DNA of 64,000 nt from Deltaproteobacteria bacterium (GTDB lineage Bacteria; Desulfobacterota; DSM-4660; Desulfatiglandales; HGW-15): NCBI GenBank assembly GCA_020060215.1, contig JAGVAP010000033.1, positions 17,798-81,797 on the forward strand. The letters run 5' to 3'. Both the position numbers and the translations under genes were made by a program. This document shows positions 1-8,170 of the stretch, piece after piece. How positions within the stretch are numbered: the first letter of the stretch is position 1; each line of letters opens with the position of its first letter. The notes under the pieces are model-generated. The model did no database searches and was not told where the DNA came from. It saw only the letters and a list, made by a program, of their open reading frames with translations.

Positions 1-1707
1 GAGGGCCTGGCTCAGGAGCGAGTGATTTCCCCTCGTCATCAACCCTTCTTCCACCTGGGATACGATCTCGATGTTCTTGTCGAATACCTTCTGCACAATG
101 GAGCAGGCGCTCCACACCACATCCGCCAGATCCAGGTCGGTGAATTCGTACTTCCCTCCCCTTCTCGAAAAGTGGAGCAGGTTGTTGATGAGGTCGACCC
201 CCCGTTCAACGGACTCATAGATGCTTCGGGCCATGTCCTTGAATTCGGGATCGTCGACGTGGGTCATCTCCAGGTACTCCGTGTTCCCCGAGATGGCCTG
301 GAGGATGTTCCTGAAGTTGTGCGCGGTCCCGCTTGCAAAGGCCCCTATGGATTCCATCTTTTGAGAGACAAAAAGCTGCCGCTGCAGGGCCTTTTGCTCT
401 TCCTCGGCCTTTCGCTTCTCGGTGACATCCTCAAAGATGGTCACCATCTCGTCGGAGGGCAGCCGATACACATAGTATTCCCGCTGCCAGAGCAGCCGCT
501 GGTCTTCCATGAGAGAGAGCGACGAACGCTCCGGGATCCCGGTTTTCAGGACCTTGACCAGCACGTCCAGGAGGCCTGTCTTTCCGATCTCCGGGAAGAC
601 CTTGCGGATGCTCTTGCCGATCGCCCGCTTCTTGTCCGGGATCCGCTCGAGGGTCTGGAGGGCCTTGTTCAGGTCGAGGACGATGAAATCCCTGCCGCGG
701 TCTACCGGGCGATAAACCGCCACCCCGTTGCTCATGTTGTCGAAGATCTCTTTGAACCTGGTCTCGCTCTCCTTGAGCTTCTCCTGCGTCTGCTCCAGGC
801 TTCTGGTCCTCTCCTGAACCAGCTTTTCCATCCTGGAGTAGAGCAGGGCGTTTTCGATGGCCACCGCCGCAGGACCGCTCAGCGCCGAAAGGAGCGAGAG
901 GTCCTCCTTGCGGAACCCGAACGGTTTGTTCACGGAATCGACGTAGAGGACTCCGCGGATCTGGGACTTGCTGATGAGGGGCACACACATGACCGACCTC
1001 ACCCGCATCATCTCCATGCTTTCCGAGCGGTCGGACTCCTTCTCGGTCTGCGTATCGGACATGATGACGGCCTTGCGTTCGCTGATGGCCTTCTCCACAA
1101 TGCTTCTGCTGTACATCCTCGAGGTCCTGTCGCCTCGATCGGAGACCCTCGAGATCACATCCAGGATCTGCCCGGAATCGCTGTCCACGAGAATGATCAC
1201 GCCCCGGTCGATCCTCTTGAGGAGTTCGAAGATGTAGTCGAGGATCTTTTCCATGGTCTCGTTGATGTTCAGGGAGCGCATGAGGACATTGGAGATCTTG
1301 TAGATGAGGTCCAGGTTCCTCGGAGAGGTCATCGGACGCCTGAAGACCCCTGTCTCCTTGAACCCTTCGGACAGGTTAATGGAGTCGTCCTCGAACAGGA
1401 CGTCCCACTGCGCGGGCTCACCGAGGCAGATGACGACGCTGCCGACCGCCACCGGCACCTTCTCCTGCACCTCGACGGCCCGCCCCGGTTCGATCGGTCT
1501 GTTATCGACGAATGTCCCATTGCGGCTGTTCAGGTCTTCGAAGAAATACTTCCCTTCCCGGTGCGTGATCTTGAGGTGTTTCCGGGAGACGGACTTGTCC
1601 TGAATGTGGATTTGGTTTTGAGGGGATCGGCCCAGGTAGGCCACTTCTCCGTCGAGGGGGAAAGCCTTCCCTTTGTTCGGGCCGCTGATCACGTAGAGCA
1701 TGGTCAT
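1..1707 (-). CDS. FHA-GAF sensor histidine kinase (partial, runs off left edge)
   Basis: The reading frame is open from the ATG at 1707 to the window edge, so about 569 residues are visible and the ATPase domain is cut off. Residues about 24-75 form an FHA domain (GRS at 26-28, SRKH at 41-44, NGTFV around 63-67), which binds phosphothreonine. A GAF sensor follows at about 135-290, then a PAS-like stretch, and the histidine kinase dimerisation box with the candidate phospho-His at 463 (AHNFRN). The last visible residues enter the N-box region. The ATG overlaps the TGA of the upstream response regulator (ATGA), so the two are translationally coupled and probably act together. The input signal is unknown. 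Confidence 0.85.
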   Translation of the reverse strand, partial: MTMLYVISGPNKGKAFPLDGEVAYLGRSPQNQIHIQDKSVSRKHLKITHREGKYFFEDLNSRNGTFVDNRPIEPGRAVEVQEKVPVAVGSVVICLGEPAQWDVLFEDDSINLSEGFKETGVFRRPMTSPRNLDLIYKISNVLMRSLNINETMEKILDYIFELLKRIDRGVIILVDSDSGQILDVISRVSDRGDRTSRMYSRSIVEKAISERKAVIMSDTQTEKESDRSESMEMMRVRSVMCVPLISKSQIRGVLYVDSVNKPFGFRKEDLSLLSALSGPAAVAIENALLYSRMEKLVQERTRSLEQTQEKLKESETRFKEIFDNMSNGVAVYRPVDRGRDFIVLDLNKALQTLERIPDKKRAIGKSIRKVFPEIGKTGLLDVLVKVLKTGIPERSSLSLMEDQRLLWQREYYVYRLPSDEMVTIFEDVTEKRKAEEEQKALQRQLFVSQKMESIGAFASGTAHNFRNILQAISGNTEYLEMTHVDDPEFKDMARSIYESVERGVDLINNLLHFSRRGGKYEFTDLDLADVVWSACSIVQKVFDKNIEIVSQVEEGLMTRGNHSLLSQAL

Positions 1708-2129
1708 GGCTTCCCCCTTTCCTCCGCCGGTCCAATGAGACCGGCGATATGGGTCATCAGGTAGGACATCCTCACGGGCTTCGCCAGCACCAGATCCGCC
1801 TTCCTTTCCAGGGCGGCCGCCTCAGGCTCCTTGCCGTACCCGGTCATGGCGATGACCGGAACGCCGGGCCTGTTCTGCTTGATGGCGGTCACCACCCCCA
1901 CCCCGCTGATGTAGGGCATCACCACATCGGTGATGACGAGGTCATACTCCCCTTCCTGAAGCTTCCTCAAGGCCTCCAGCCCGTCCACGGCTTCGACGGC
2001 TTCATAGCCTGCGGCCTTGATATGCTTGACCATCATCGAAAGCACGTTTTGGTCATCTTCAACGATCAGAATACATTTCCTGGCGCCCCTGGTCTCTTGC
2101 GGCATCGGTGTCGGGTCCCCGCCCTTCAT
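1704..2129 (-). CDS. Single-domain response regulator (CheY-like)
   Basis: A 141-residue protein made almost only of a receiver domain. The acidic pair EDD, the phospho-acceptor in DLVITDVVMP, the threonine in AMTGYG and the lysine in AKPV are all present, so phosphotransfer should be intact. There is no output domain, so it probably signals by protein contact or within a phosphorelay. Its start overlaps the stop of the coiled-coil gene before it (ATGA) and its stop overlaps the start of the FHA kinase, which is its likely partner. An internal Met at residue 9 is an alternative start. Confidence 0.88.
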   Translation of the reverse strand: MKGGDPTPMPQETRGARKCILIVEDDQNVLSMMVKHIKAAGYEAVEAVDGLEALRKLQEGEYDLVITDVVMPYISGVGVVTAIKQNRPGVPVIAMTGYGKEPEAAALERKADLVLAKPVRMSYLMTHIAGLIGPAEERGKP

Positions 2130-3304
2130 TGTGCATTCTCGATGTAAGCGAGATCTCTCTCCTGGCTGTTCTTGGTGCCGACGGCAATGATCCTGATCCT
2201 GTTGTCCTTGTGGTCTGTCTGGAAGTAAAGTCTCCCGGAGTAAGAGAATTCCGCTTCCAGGACGTCCACCTTGCCCCCCCTTCCGAAGACCTTCCTCCGC
2301 ACGTTCACGCCGGACTCATGGCCGTTCAACTTGTGAACGAGTTCCTCGGCCTTGAGCTGCTGTTCGTCGGTCAGAGAAAGCAGACCGTCAATAGCCCTAT
2401 CGGTAAAGAGGACGTTTTTGTAAAGCACCCTCAGCCTTTTCTGGGCGGCCTCCGCCCGCCGCCGCATCTTTGGGTGATGAATCCTTTCCTTTACCCGGTC
2501 CAGCTCCTGGCGAAGGCGGTGGACCTCGGACTCGAGCCTCTCCTCGACCTGCTTTCGGCCGACGAGGCCCGCTTCCTGTTTTTCGATCTCATCGAGGAGT
2601 CCGTCTACATCACAGGAAAGAATCTGTTTTTCCTTTTGAAGTTCCTCAATCCGTCTCCTGTAATCCGTCTCCCGGACCTCCAGCTCCTGCAGCTTCTGAT
2701 CCGTTCCGAGGAGCCTGGATGAAAGTCTTTCCACGGTCTCCTTCCATGCGGCATCCTTTTCTTCGCTGTCACGGACCCGGGCCTTGACCGCCCTGGTCAG
2801 GATCCATGCGGAAATAGATACATAGAACAGCAAAATGATATTGGCAAGCCAGCTGTTATGCCGGATGTGGAGATTCACCGCGGCCGTGATGCCCTCGTTC
2901 AACACCTGGAAGTTCTCGGAGGCGATCTCCGTAAAGTCCACATCGAAACGATCCGACAGGCTGCCGGGCAGGTTACTTCCGGACGGATACAGGATTCTGT
3001 CCTTCTTTGTCTTGACCAGGATGGTCATCTCCAGGCCGAGCCTGGTCCAGAGATTTCGGCCCAGGTATTCGCGGATATTCCTGTTGACCTCATCCTTGAC
3101 CGTGTAGTGGCCCCTGTAGAGCGCATCCGGGTTCCGCAGGATGACCTTGTCCAGCGCGGCTATCTCTCTCTCCTGCAGGGCCAGTCCCAGTCCTTGCAGT
3201 GTCAATGCATAGCATATCGGAGGGAAAAAGATGCAGAGAAACATGGCTCTGAAGGGAAACCGTTTCATGGATTCAGGAGGCCGCCGGAAGATCGGCCAAT
3301 GCAC
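2126..3304 (-). CDS. Membrane protein with long coiled coil, unknown function
   Basis: 392 residues. A hydrophobic segment at about 19-40 and a second at about 150-170 bracket an extracytoplasmic region of roughly 110 residues. After the second segment lies a long charged heptad-rich coiled coil (about 180-290), then a compact C-terminal domain of about 100 residues. No family is recognised with confidence. It sits between a TPR lipoprotein and a two-component pair in one transcription unit (43 bp gap upstream, 4 bp overlap downstream), which suggests an envelope-signalling role, but this is inference. Confidence 0.7.
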   Translation of the reverse strand: MHWPIFRRPPESMKRFPFRAMFLCIFFPPICYALTLQGLGLALQEREIAALDKVILRNPDALYRGHYTVKDEVNRNIREYLGRNLWTRLGLEMTILVKTKKDRILYPSGSNLPGSLSDRFDVDFTEIASENFQVLNEGITAAVNLHIRHNSWLANIILLFYVSISAWILTRAVKARVRDSEEKDAAWKETVERLSSRLLGTDQKLQELEVRETDYRRRIEELQKEKQILSCDVDGLLDEIEKQEAGLVGRKQVEERLESEVHRLRQELDRVKERIHHPKMRRRAEAAQKRLRVLYKNVLFTDRAIDGLLSLTDEQQLKAEELVHKLNGHESGVNVRRKVFGRGGKVDVLEAEFSYSGRLYFQTDHKDNRIRIIAVGTKNSQERDLAYIENAQ

Positions 3305-3347
3305 AGGATGGAACGTTTGCGTAGCAGGGGCGTCTTCCCCGATGTCT

Positions 3348-5663
3348 TCAGCTCTTTGCCTTTATTTCCTCCAGCAGAATGCGGGCCTGCTCGGCACCCT
3401 TGAAATCCCGGTCGATGGAGAGCGCTCTTTCCAGCGAATCCACGGCCCTGTCCGGCTGTTGGTTCTTGTGGTAGGCCATTCCCAGGTGATAATGGATCAG
3501 GGCATTCCCGGCATCCATCCGAGCGGCGTCCTGTAACTCCGATATGGCGCTCAGGTAGCTTCCTTTCAGGTAGTAGATCCATCCCAGCGTGTCCATGACG
3601 GCCGGATTCTTGGGCATCTTCTGTTTGGCCGACTGCGCGAGCCCCAGGGCTTCGTCGATATTGCCGCCTGCCTCGACCAGTGTCCAGGCCAGGTTGTTGG
3701 CTGCAGGGGCGAATTCTCTGTTGAGGGACAGCGCATTTCGATAGGAGGTCTCCGCCTGTTTCAGGTCCCCCAATTCATGATGAATCGTCGCGAGGACCAT
3801 GTGCCCCGCGATGTACTTGGGGTCCTTCGTGATGATGCTCTCGTAATGAACTCTGGCCTGCTCGAGCCTCTTTTCGAGGATATGGACCTGGGCGATGGCC
3901 TCGTAGGCGCCCAGGATCTCCGGATCCTTCTCAAGGGCCTTCTCAAGGAGATGCAGGGCCTTCTCCCTCTCTCCTCGGGCCAGGTGGATCCTTCCTTCCA
4001 TGTACTCGATATAGGCGAGGAGCTGTGGCTTGTCTCCGATCCTGTTCCTCTGCGTGTCGCAGAGGCTCAGGGCTTCTTCGTACTTCTTCTGCTGCACGTA
4101 GATCCCCGTAAGGAGTCCTTGGGCATCGATCAGTTCGGGGTTGAGATCGAGGGCCTTCCGCAGGTTCTCTTCGGCCTCGGGGAATCTTCCCGCTGTGGCG
4201 TAAAAGGCCCCCAGGCGCAAAAAGGAGCCGGGTTCGTTCGGGTGGAGCTCCACCACCCTCTTGAACGTCTCCTCGGCAGCCCGGAGATTGTTTTCCAGCA
4301 CCTTCAGATTCCCCTGCAGGGAGATCACCCGCATGTCCGTGGGTGCGAGTTTCAGGGCGAATTCGATCTGCTGCCGGGCCAGATCCTTGTTCCGATCCCG
4401 CAGGTAGTTTTCGGCAAGGATCAGCCGGGCGTCCAGGAGTCTGGGATTCAGTTCAACCGCCTTCAGCAAGTCCGGTTCGGCCAGCCTGGTCTCGCCTTTG
4501 CCGATGAGGGCCAGGGCACGGTAGTAATAGGCGGCCTCGCTCCTGGGTCTGTCCCTGACGACCAGATCGAACTTCTCGACCGCCCGGGGGAAGTCCCGGC
4601 CTGTGAGGTGCAATTTCCCCTTGAGAAAGTTTGCCCCGACATGCCCTTTGTCCTTATCCAGCACCTGGTCGATGATCGTTCCGGCCTCGTCGTAACGCCT
4701 GAAGTCAAAGTGGAGCTGGGCGATGGTCGTCATCACCTCGAGATCGCCTTTCCGGATCTCCAGCGCCCTGCTCATGGCTGCCAGCGCCCTCTCATACAGG
4801 CCTCTGCGCGCATAAAAACCGCCCAGACTCATCAGGGGGGAGACGTCCTCCTTTGGGGAGGAATCGACGCAAGACCGGTATGTCTTTTCGGCCTTCTCCC
4901 ACTGCCCGGTGGACTCGTAGAAGAGCGCCAGGATCTGGAGATTGGAATAGTTCTCCCCCCCGGCCTGGATCATCTTCTTCAGGGTCTCTTCGGCCTTTAC
5001 GGTATCCCCTTTCAGGGTATAGAGACGGGACAGCTCCACATACGCCGTGTTCGATTTCGGGTTCAGTGAAATCGCTTCCATATACGCCTTTTCGGCGCCT
5101 TCGTGCTCCGACTTCATGAGGAGGAGCCGACCCAGCGTGAGATGGACATTGAAGTCCCCGGGGTTGAGGAGTTGAGCCTTCCTCAATGTCTCCAGGGCCC
5201 CATCAACATCCTTTTCCTGCACCTGAATGGAGGACAGGAGGCCGAGGGCCTCCGCATCATCGGGCTGGGCCTCCAGGACCAGCTCGGCCTTTTCCCTCGC
5301 CTCGGCGGGCCTTCTGGCCAGGAGAAGGATCTGGCCGATCTTCAGCTGCGCCTTCATGTTCTCGGGGTTGATGGAGGCGGCCTTCAAAAATGCCTGGAGG
5401 GCGTCATGCCCTTGCTTCAGCTTCAGGTACGTCTCCCCGAGTTCATGGTAAGCCCTGTCGTCTTCGGGGTCGAGCTGAACCACGTTCTTGAGCTCGATCA
5501 CGGCCTTCTGAAATTCGCTTTTATCGATGTATTGGCGAGCGTTTTCGAGATGTCTGGTCTTCTTGTCTTCCTTGCTCGTGCAGCCGCAGGGGAGAGTCAC
5601 CAGGAAGAAAAAAGAAAGGATGGCGAGCGATGCAGCAGAGAAGCTTACAGGGGTACCTTTCAT
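3348..5663 (-). CDS. TPR-repeat lipoprotein (PEP-CTERM-system type)
   Basis: The start is placed at the ATG at 5663 because a good Shine-Dalgarno (AAAGGAG) lies 7 bases before it and the protein then begins with a lipoprotein signal peptide ending in PCGC. About 771 residues follow, almost entirely tandem 34-residue TPR units (recurring AY..LG..Y, LNP, A...L patterns). Length, lipobox and repeat style resemble the TPR lipoproteins linked to exosortase/PEP-CTERM exopolysaccharide loci, though no exosortase gene is visible here. TPRs scaffold protein complexes, so an envelope assembly role is likely. It is first in the operon reading toward the left edge. Confidence 0.85.
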   Translation of the reverse strand: MKGTPVSFSAASLAILSFFFLVTLPCGCTSKEDKKTRHLENARQYIDKSEFQKAVIELKNVVQLDPEDDRAYHELGETYLKLKQGHDALQAFLKAASINPENMKAQLKIGQILLLARRPAEAREKAELVLEAQPDDAEALGLLSSIQVQEKDVDGALETLRKAQLLNPGDFNVHLTLGRLLLMKSEHEGAEKAYMEAISLNPKSNTAYVELSRLYTLKGDTVKAEETLKKMIQAGGENYSNLQILALFYESTGQWEKAEKTYRSCVDSSPKEDVSPLMSLGGFYARRGLYERALAAMSRALEIRKGDLEVMTTIAQLHFDFRRYDEAGTIIDQVLDKDKGHVGANFLKGKLHLTGRDFPRAVEKFDLVVRDRPRSEAAYYYRALALIGKGETRLAEPDLLKAVELNPRLLDARLILAENYLRDRNKDLARQQIEFALKLAPTDMRVISLQGNLKVLENNLRAAEETFKRVVELHPNEPGSFLRLGAFYATAGRFPEAEENLRKALDLNPELIDAQGLLTGIYVQQKKYEEALSLCDTQRNRIGDKPQLLAYIEYMEGRIHLARGEREKALHLLEKALEKDPEILGAYEAIAQVHILEKRLEQARVHYESIITKDPKYIAGHMVLATIHHELGDLKQAETSYRNALSLNREFAPAANNLAWTLVEAGGNIDEALGLAQSAKQKMPKNPAVMDTLGWIYYLKGSYLSAISELQDAARMDAGNALIHYHLGMAYHKNQQPDRAVDSLERALSIDRDFKGAEQARILLEEIKAKS

Positions 5664-5705
5664 TCCGATTCTCCTTTGAGAGACGGACTGAGTGGCTAAG
5701 AGCAC

Positions 5706-5734
5706 ACCATAGCCACAAAGGAGGTATGTGTCAA
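5706..5734 (-). promoter_or_regulatory. Sigma-70 type promoter before the TPR lipoprotein operon
   Basis: On the minus strand TTGACA (5729-5734) and TATGGT (5706-5711) are separated by exactly 17 bases. The -35 is perfect and the -10 matches four of six. The TPR gene starts about 43 bases downstream of the -10. Confidence 0.55.
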
Positions 5735-5857
5735 ACCAAGGATAGGCGACAAACCGATTCCCGGTGTTTCGGCGGGGACTTGTCGGTTGTGCGAGGACTG
5801 TCGTCTGTGCTACAAGGAATGTTTTCCGTCCGTGCAAACAGTCGTTGGGAGCCATTC

Positions 5858-7024
5858 ATGGAAAAACTTCCAATATTTCTTATCTTTCTGGGCCATGTCT
5901 GGGTGGATGCCTCCCAGGGCATTCTCCCTGTGGTCCTGGTGAAACTGAAAGAGACCTTTTCCCTGACCTACCTGCAGGTGGGTGTAGTCATCTCGGTCCT
6001 GAATTTCACCTCTTCGATGATTCAACCCCTCGCCGGGTACATTGCCGACCGTTTTCGGCTGGGCTGGTTCATACCCTACGGGATCATGTGGACGGCCTTG
6101 TGCATGGGTCTTTTGGGATGGGCCACGAATTACCCGATCCTCCTGGTCCTGGTAGGCCTGGCGGGGATCGGAACGGCCGCCTTTCACCCGCGGGCCATGA
6201 TGACCGTCTCCCTGCTGAGCGGCGCGAGGAAGGGTTTCGGAACAGCCATATTCTCGACCGGCGGGAACCTGGGATTTGCCATCGGGCCCATCATCGGCAG
6301 CTACCTGGTCCTGGGGCTGGGGTTGCGGGCAACCGCCGGCTTGATCGTTCCCGGGTTGATGATCGCCTTCACCATGCTTTTCTACCGGGGGAGCATCCTG
6401 GGTAAGGATGCGGCGACGGCGATTCGGGGCGCCGCAAACCGGGAAGAAAGCCTCATCCCCTGGACCCCCCTTGTTCTGCTCTGCATGATCGTGGCCCTTC
6501 GTGCATGGGTCTACATGAGCACTTCCGCCTACCTTCCTCTTTTTCTGGAGGGTAAGGGGGTGGAACTCTGGAGTGCGAGCCTGCTCCTGACCGTTTTCCT
6601 GGGCGGGGGGGCTGTGGCGGGCCTGTATGGCGGGCATCTCTCGGATCGGCTGGGCAGGAAGAGCGTGATCATCGCCAGCATGCTTCTCTACCCTGTTTTC
6701 GCCTCCCTGATGATGCTCGCCAAAGGACCGTGGCTGTGGCTGCTCACCGCATTGTCCGGGGCAAGCCTTCTGGCCTCGTTTTCGGTCACCGTCGTGCTCG
6801 CCCAGGAGCTGCTGCCACGGAACCTGGGGCTTGCCTCCGGGCTCATCCTCGGGCTCGGCTTCGGGACCGGCGGCCTGGGAGTATCCCTGTCCGGGTGGAT
6901 CGCGGACCAGATCGGTCTTCACCAGACCATGTGGATCCTGGCGATCGTCCCCCTCTGCGCAGCCCTCGTGGCCGCCATGATCAGGCCCCCTCTCCCTCGC
7001 CCCCTTGCGCCGCGGCCGGCGTAA
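5858..7024 (+). CDS. MFS transporter, fosmidomycin-resistance-like
   Basis: 388 residues with about 12 predicted membrane helices. The start is set at the ATG at 5858 because the protein there begins in the first helix with a typical MFS opening (FLGHVWVDASQG), and a GGGAG lies 7 bases upstream. The MFS loop motif GHLSDRLGRK is present between helices in the second half. The N-terminal motif and the paired halves resemble the Fsr/YnfM-like drug exporters. The substrate cannot be read from the sequence. It is divergent from the TPR operon and stands alone. Confidence 0.85.
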   Translation: MEKLPIFLIFLGHVWVDASQGILPVVLVKLKETFSLTYLQVGVVISVLNFTSSMIQPLAGYIADRFRLGWFIPYGIMWTALCMGLLGWATNYPILLVLVGLAGIGTAAFHPRAMMTVSLLSGARKGFGTAIFSTGGNLGFAIGPIIGSYLVLGLGLRATAGLIVPGLMIAFTMLFYRGSILGKDAATAIRGAANREESLIPWTPLVLLCMIVALRAWVYMSTSAYLPLFLEGKGVELWSASLLLTVFLGGGAVAGLYGGHLSDRLGRKSVIIASMLLYPVFASLMMLAKGPWLWLLTALSGASLLASFSVTVVLAQELLPRNLGLASGLILGLGFGTGGLGVSLSGWIADQIGLHQTMWILAIVPLCAALVAAMIRPPLPRPLAPRPA

Positions 7025-7038
7025 CGGGACTGCGGCAT

Positions 7039-7056
7039 GGACAAACTCGTTTGTCC
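7039..7056 (+). terminator. Hairpin after the MFS gene
   Basis: A perfect 7-bp inverted repeat (GGACAAA / TTTGTCC) with a CTCG loop begins 15 bases after the MFS stop. There is no T-run, so if it terminates it may need Rho. The left arm and flank (GCGGCATGGACAAAC) recur as a direct repeat at 7078-7092. Confidence 0.4.
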
Positions 7057-7203
7057 GTGTCCCTGATGCGCCGGATGGCGGCATGGACAAACGGGTTCGA
7101 CCGCAAAGATACTCCCAAAGATCACCGGACATACAGGATCCACCCCGTGCATTGTCCTGCCCGTGATGATTACCCGTTTCACATGGACCAGGCAGGAGCG
7201 GGG

Positions 7204-7536
7204 ATGAAGATGGACAGATACCGGAGGACACAGCCGGACTTGGTCCTCGCCGGCGAAGGGAATGCTGTTGCCCCGCAGCCGGGGTGGGGATTAAGGAGAT
7301 GTGTCGTGATCTTCATCAGAAGAGATGGGCTGATGCTCGGGGCTTCAACGGAATTATCCCGAACGGCCTATGAACTATGGGCTGACGAATGGACTCACGT
7401 GATCGTGATCACCCCTGAGGAAGATGAGGTCCAGATGACCATCCGGCAGTTCCGTCGACTGGTCGAGGATCTGCCGCCTTTGACAAGAATCAGATTCGCT
7501 CACTGGCCGGGGGCCCATGGATGCCTTCAGAACTAG
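7204..7536 (+). CDS. Hypothetical small protein (uncertain)
   Basis: An open frame of 110 codons with AGGAG five bases before the ATG. The second half reads like a folded domain (VVIFIRRDG, THVIVITPEEDEVQ, a helix and LTRIRF), while the first 30 residues look unstructured. No family is recognised. It may be real or a decayed gene. A later start near the GTG/ATG around 7300 is possible. Confidence 0.3.
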   Translation: MKMDRYRRTQPDLVLAGEGNAVAPQPGWGLRRCVVIFIRRDGLMLGASTELSRTAYELWADEWTHVIVITPEEDEVQMTIRQFRRLVEDLPPLTRIRFAHWPGAHGCLQN

Positions 7537-7650
7537 GGTGGATGCCGTAGCAGCCTGACTCCCCGGCTTCAGATCATCTCCGCCAGACCATCGATCTCTC
7601 CCGTAGATCTTCCGAAGTTTTGCAGAAATGCAGAATAGGGTGGCCCTTTG

Positions 7651-7666
7651 ATTGCAACTATGCAAT
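7651..7666. promoter_or_regulatory. Palindrome, candidate sigma-54 enhancer site
   Basis: ATTGCA-ACTA-TGCAAT is a perfect 6+4+6 palindrome lying 75-90 bases upstream of the -24/-12 promoter at 7740, the usual place for an enhancer-binding protein. Similar TGCA-N4-TGCA sites lie at 50503 and 50535 upstream of another -24/-12 element. Confidence 0.45.
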
Positions 7667-7739
7667 TAAGGGCGGGTACGCGCATCTCCGTGAGCGGGTT
7701 ATGTTACCGATTAAAAAAGCGTTTTTGATTTCGGTCGAT

Positions 7740-7755
7740 TGGCACATGCTTTGCG
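7740..7755 (+). promoter_or_regulatory. Sigma-54 (-24/-12) promoter
   Basis: TGGCAC-N5-TTGCG fits the RpoN consensus (TGGCAC-N5-TTGCW) at every position except the last, with GG and GC correctly spaced. Transcription would start near 7766, about 120 bases before the MoaD-like gene and its co-transcribed sigma-54 activator. Confidence 0.75.
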
Positions 7756-7888
7756 GGGCAAGCATTGGAGAGCATATCGCGTCTGGCCCTGGTTGAAGGG
7801 GAGCGTTCAGAGGCTGCTCTCCCGGAGAGGAACAGGGTATCGCCGGGATCTCTCTGGGCGGAGAAGGGTGAGAGAAAGGAGATCTGCC

Positions 7889-8170
7889 ATGAAGATCCGT
7901 CTCAGGATCGAAGGATTGCCCCAGCTCTACAAGATCCTGAACAAGAAGAAGGATCTCGAGTTTGAATTTCCGGGTCGGACCATCCGGGACTTTGTTGCCG
8001 GTCTGGCAAGGAAATACGGCCGGGGGGTGGATCAGGCCCTGCTGGACCAGCAGGGGGCGATCGACATGGGTTTGCGCGTCGCTGTCAATTTTTCCATTCT
8101 TTCCTACGAAAATCGAATGGACACCCCGCTGAATGAGGGGGACACCATCCATTTGATGACCGTTGGGTGA
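7889..8170 (+). CDS. MoaD/ThiS-family sulfur-carrier-like protein
   Basis: 93 residues with beta-grasp features of the MoaD/ThiS family: N-terminal strand (MKIRLRIEG), a central T.RDFV.GLA.KYG helix, and the C-terminal NEGDTIHLMTVG. These carriers bring sulfur to molybdopterin, thiazole or tungstopterin enzymes through a C-terminal Gly-Gly thiocarboxylate. Here the chain ends in VG, a single glycine, so normal adenylylation may be altered. The start is the ATG preceded by AGAAAGGAG. It shares a sigma-54 promoter with the following activator, whose possible GTG start overlaps its stop. Confidence 0.75.
   Translation: MKIRLRIEGLPQLYKILNKKKDLEFEFPGRTIRDFVAGLARKYGRGVDQALLDQQGAIDMGLRVAVNFSILSYENRMDTPLNEGDTIHLMTVG

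Noticed and set aside
22..1764. Long plus-strand open frame of 580 codons
   Set aside because: It lies antisense to a clear FHA-GAF histidine kinase; high GC opens opposite frames, and the translation has no domain logic.
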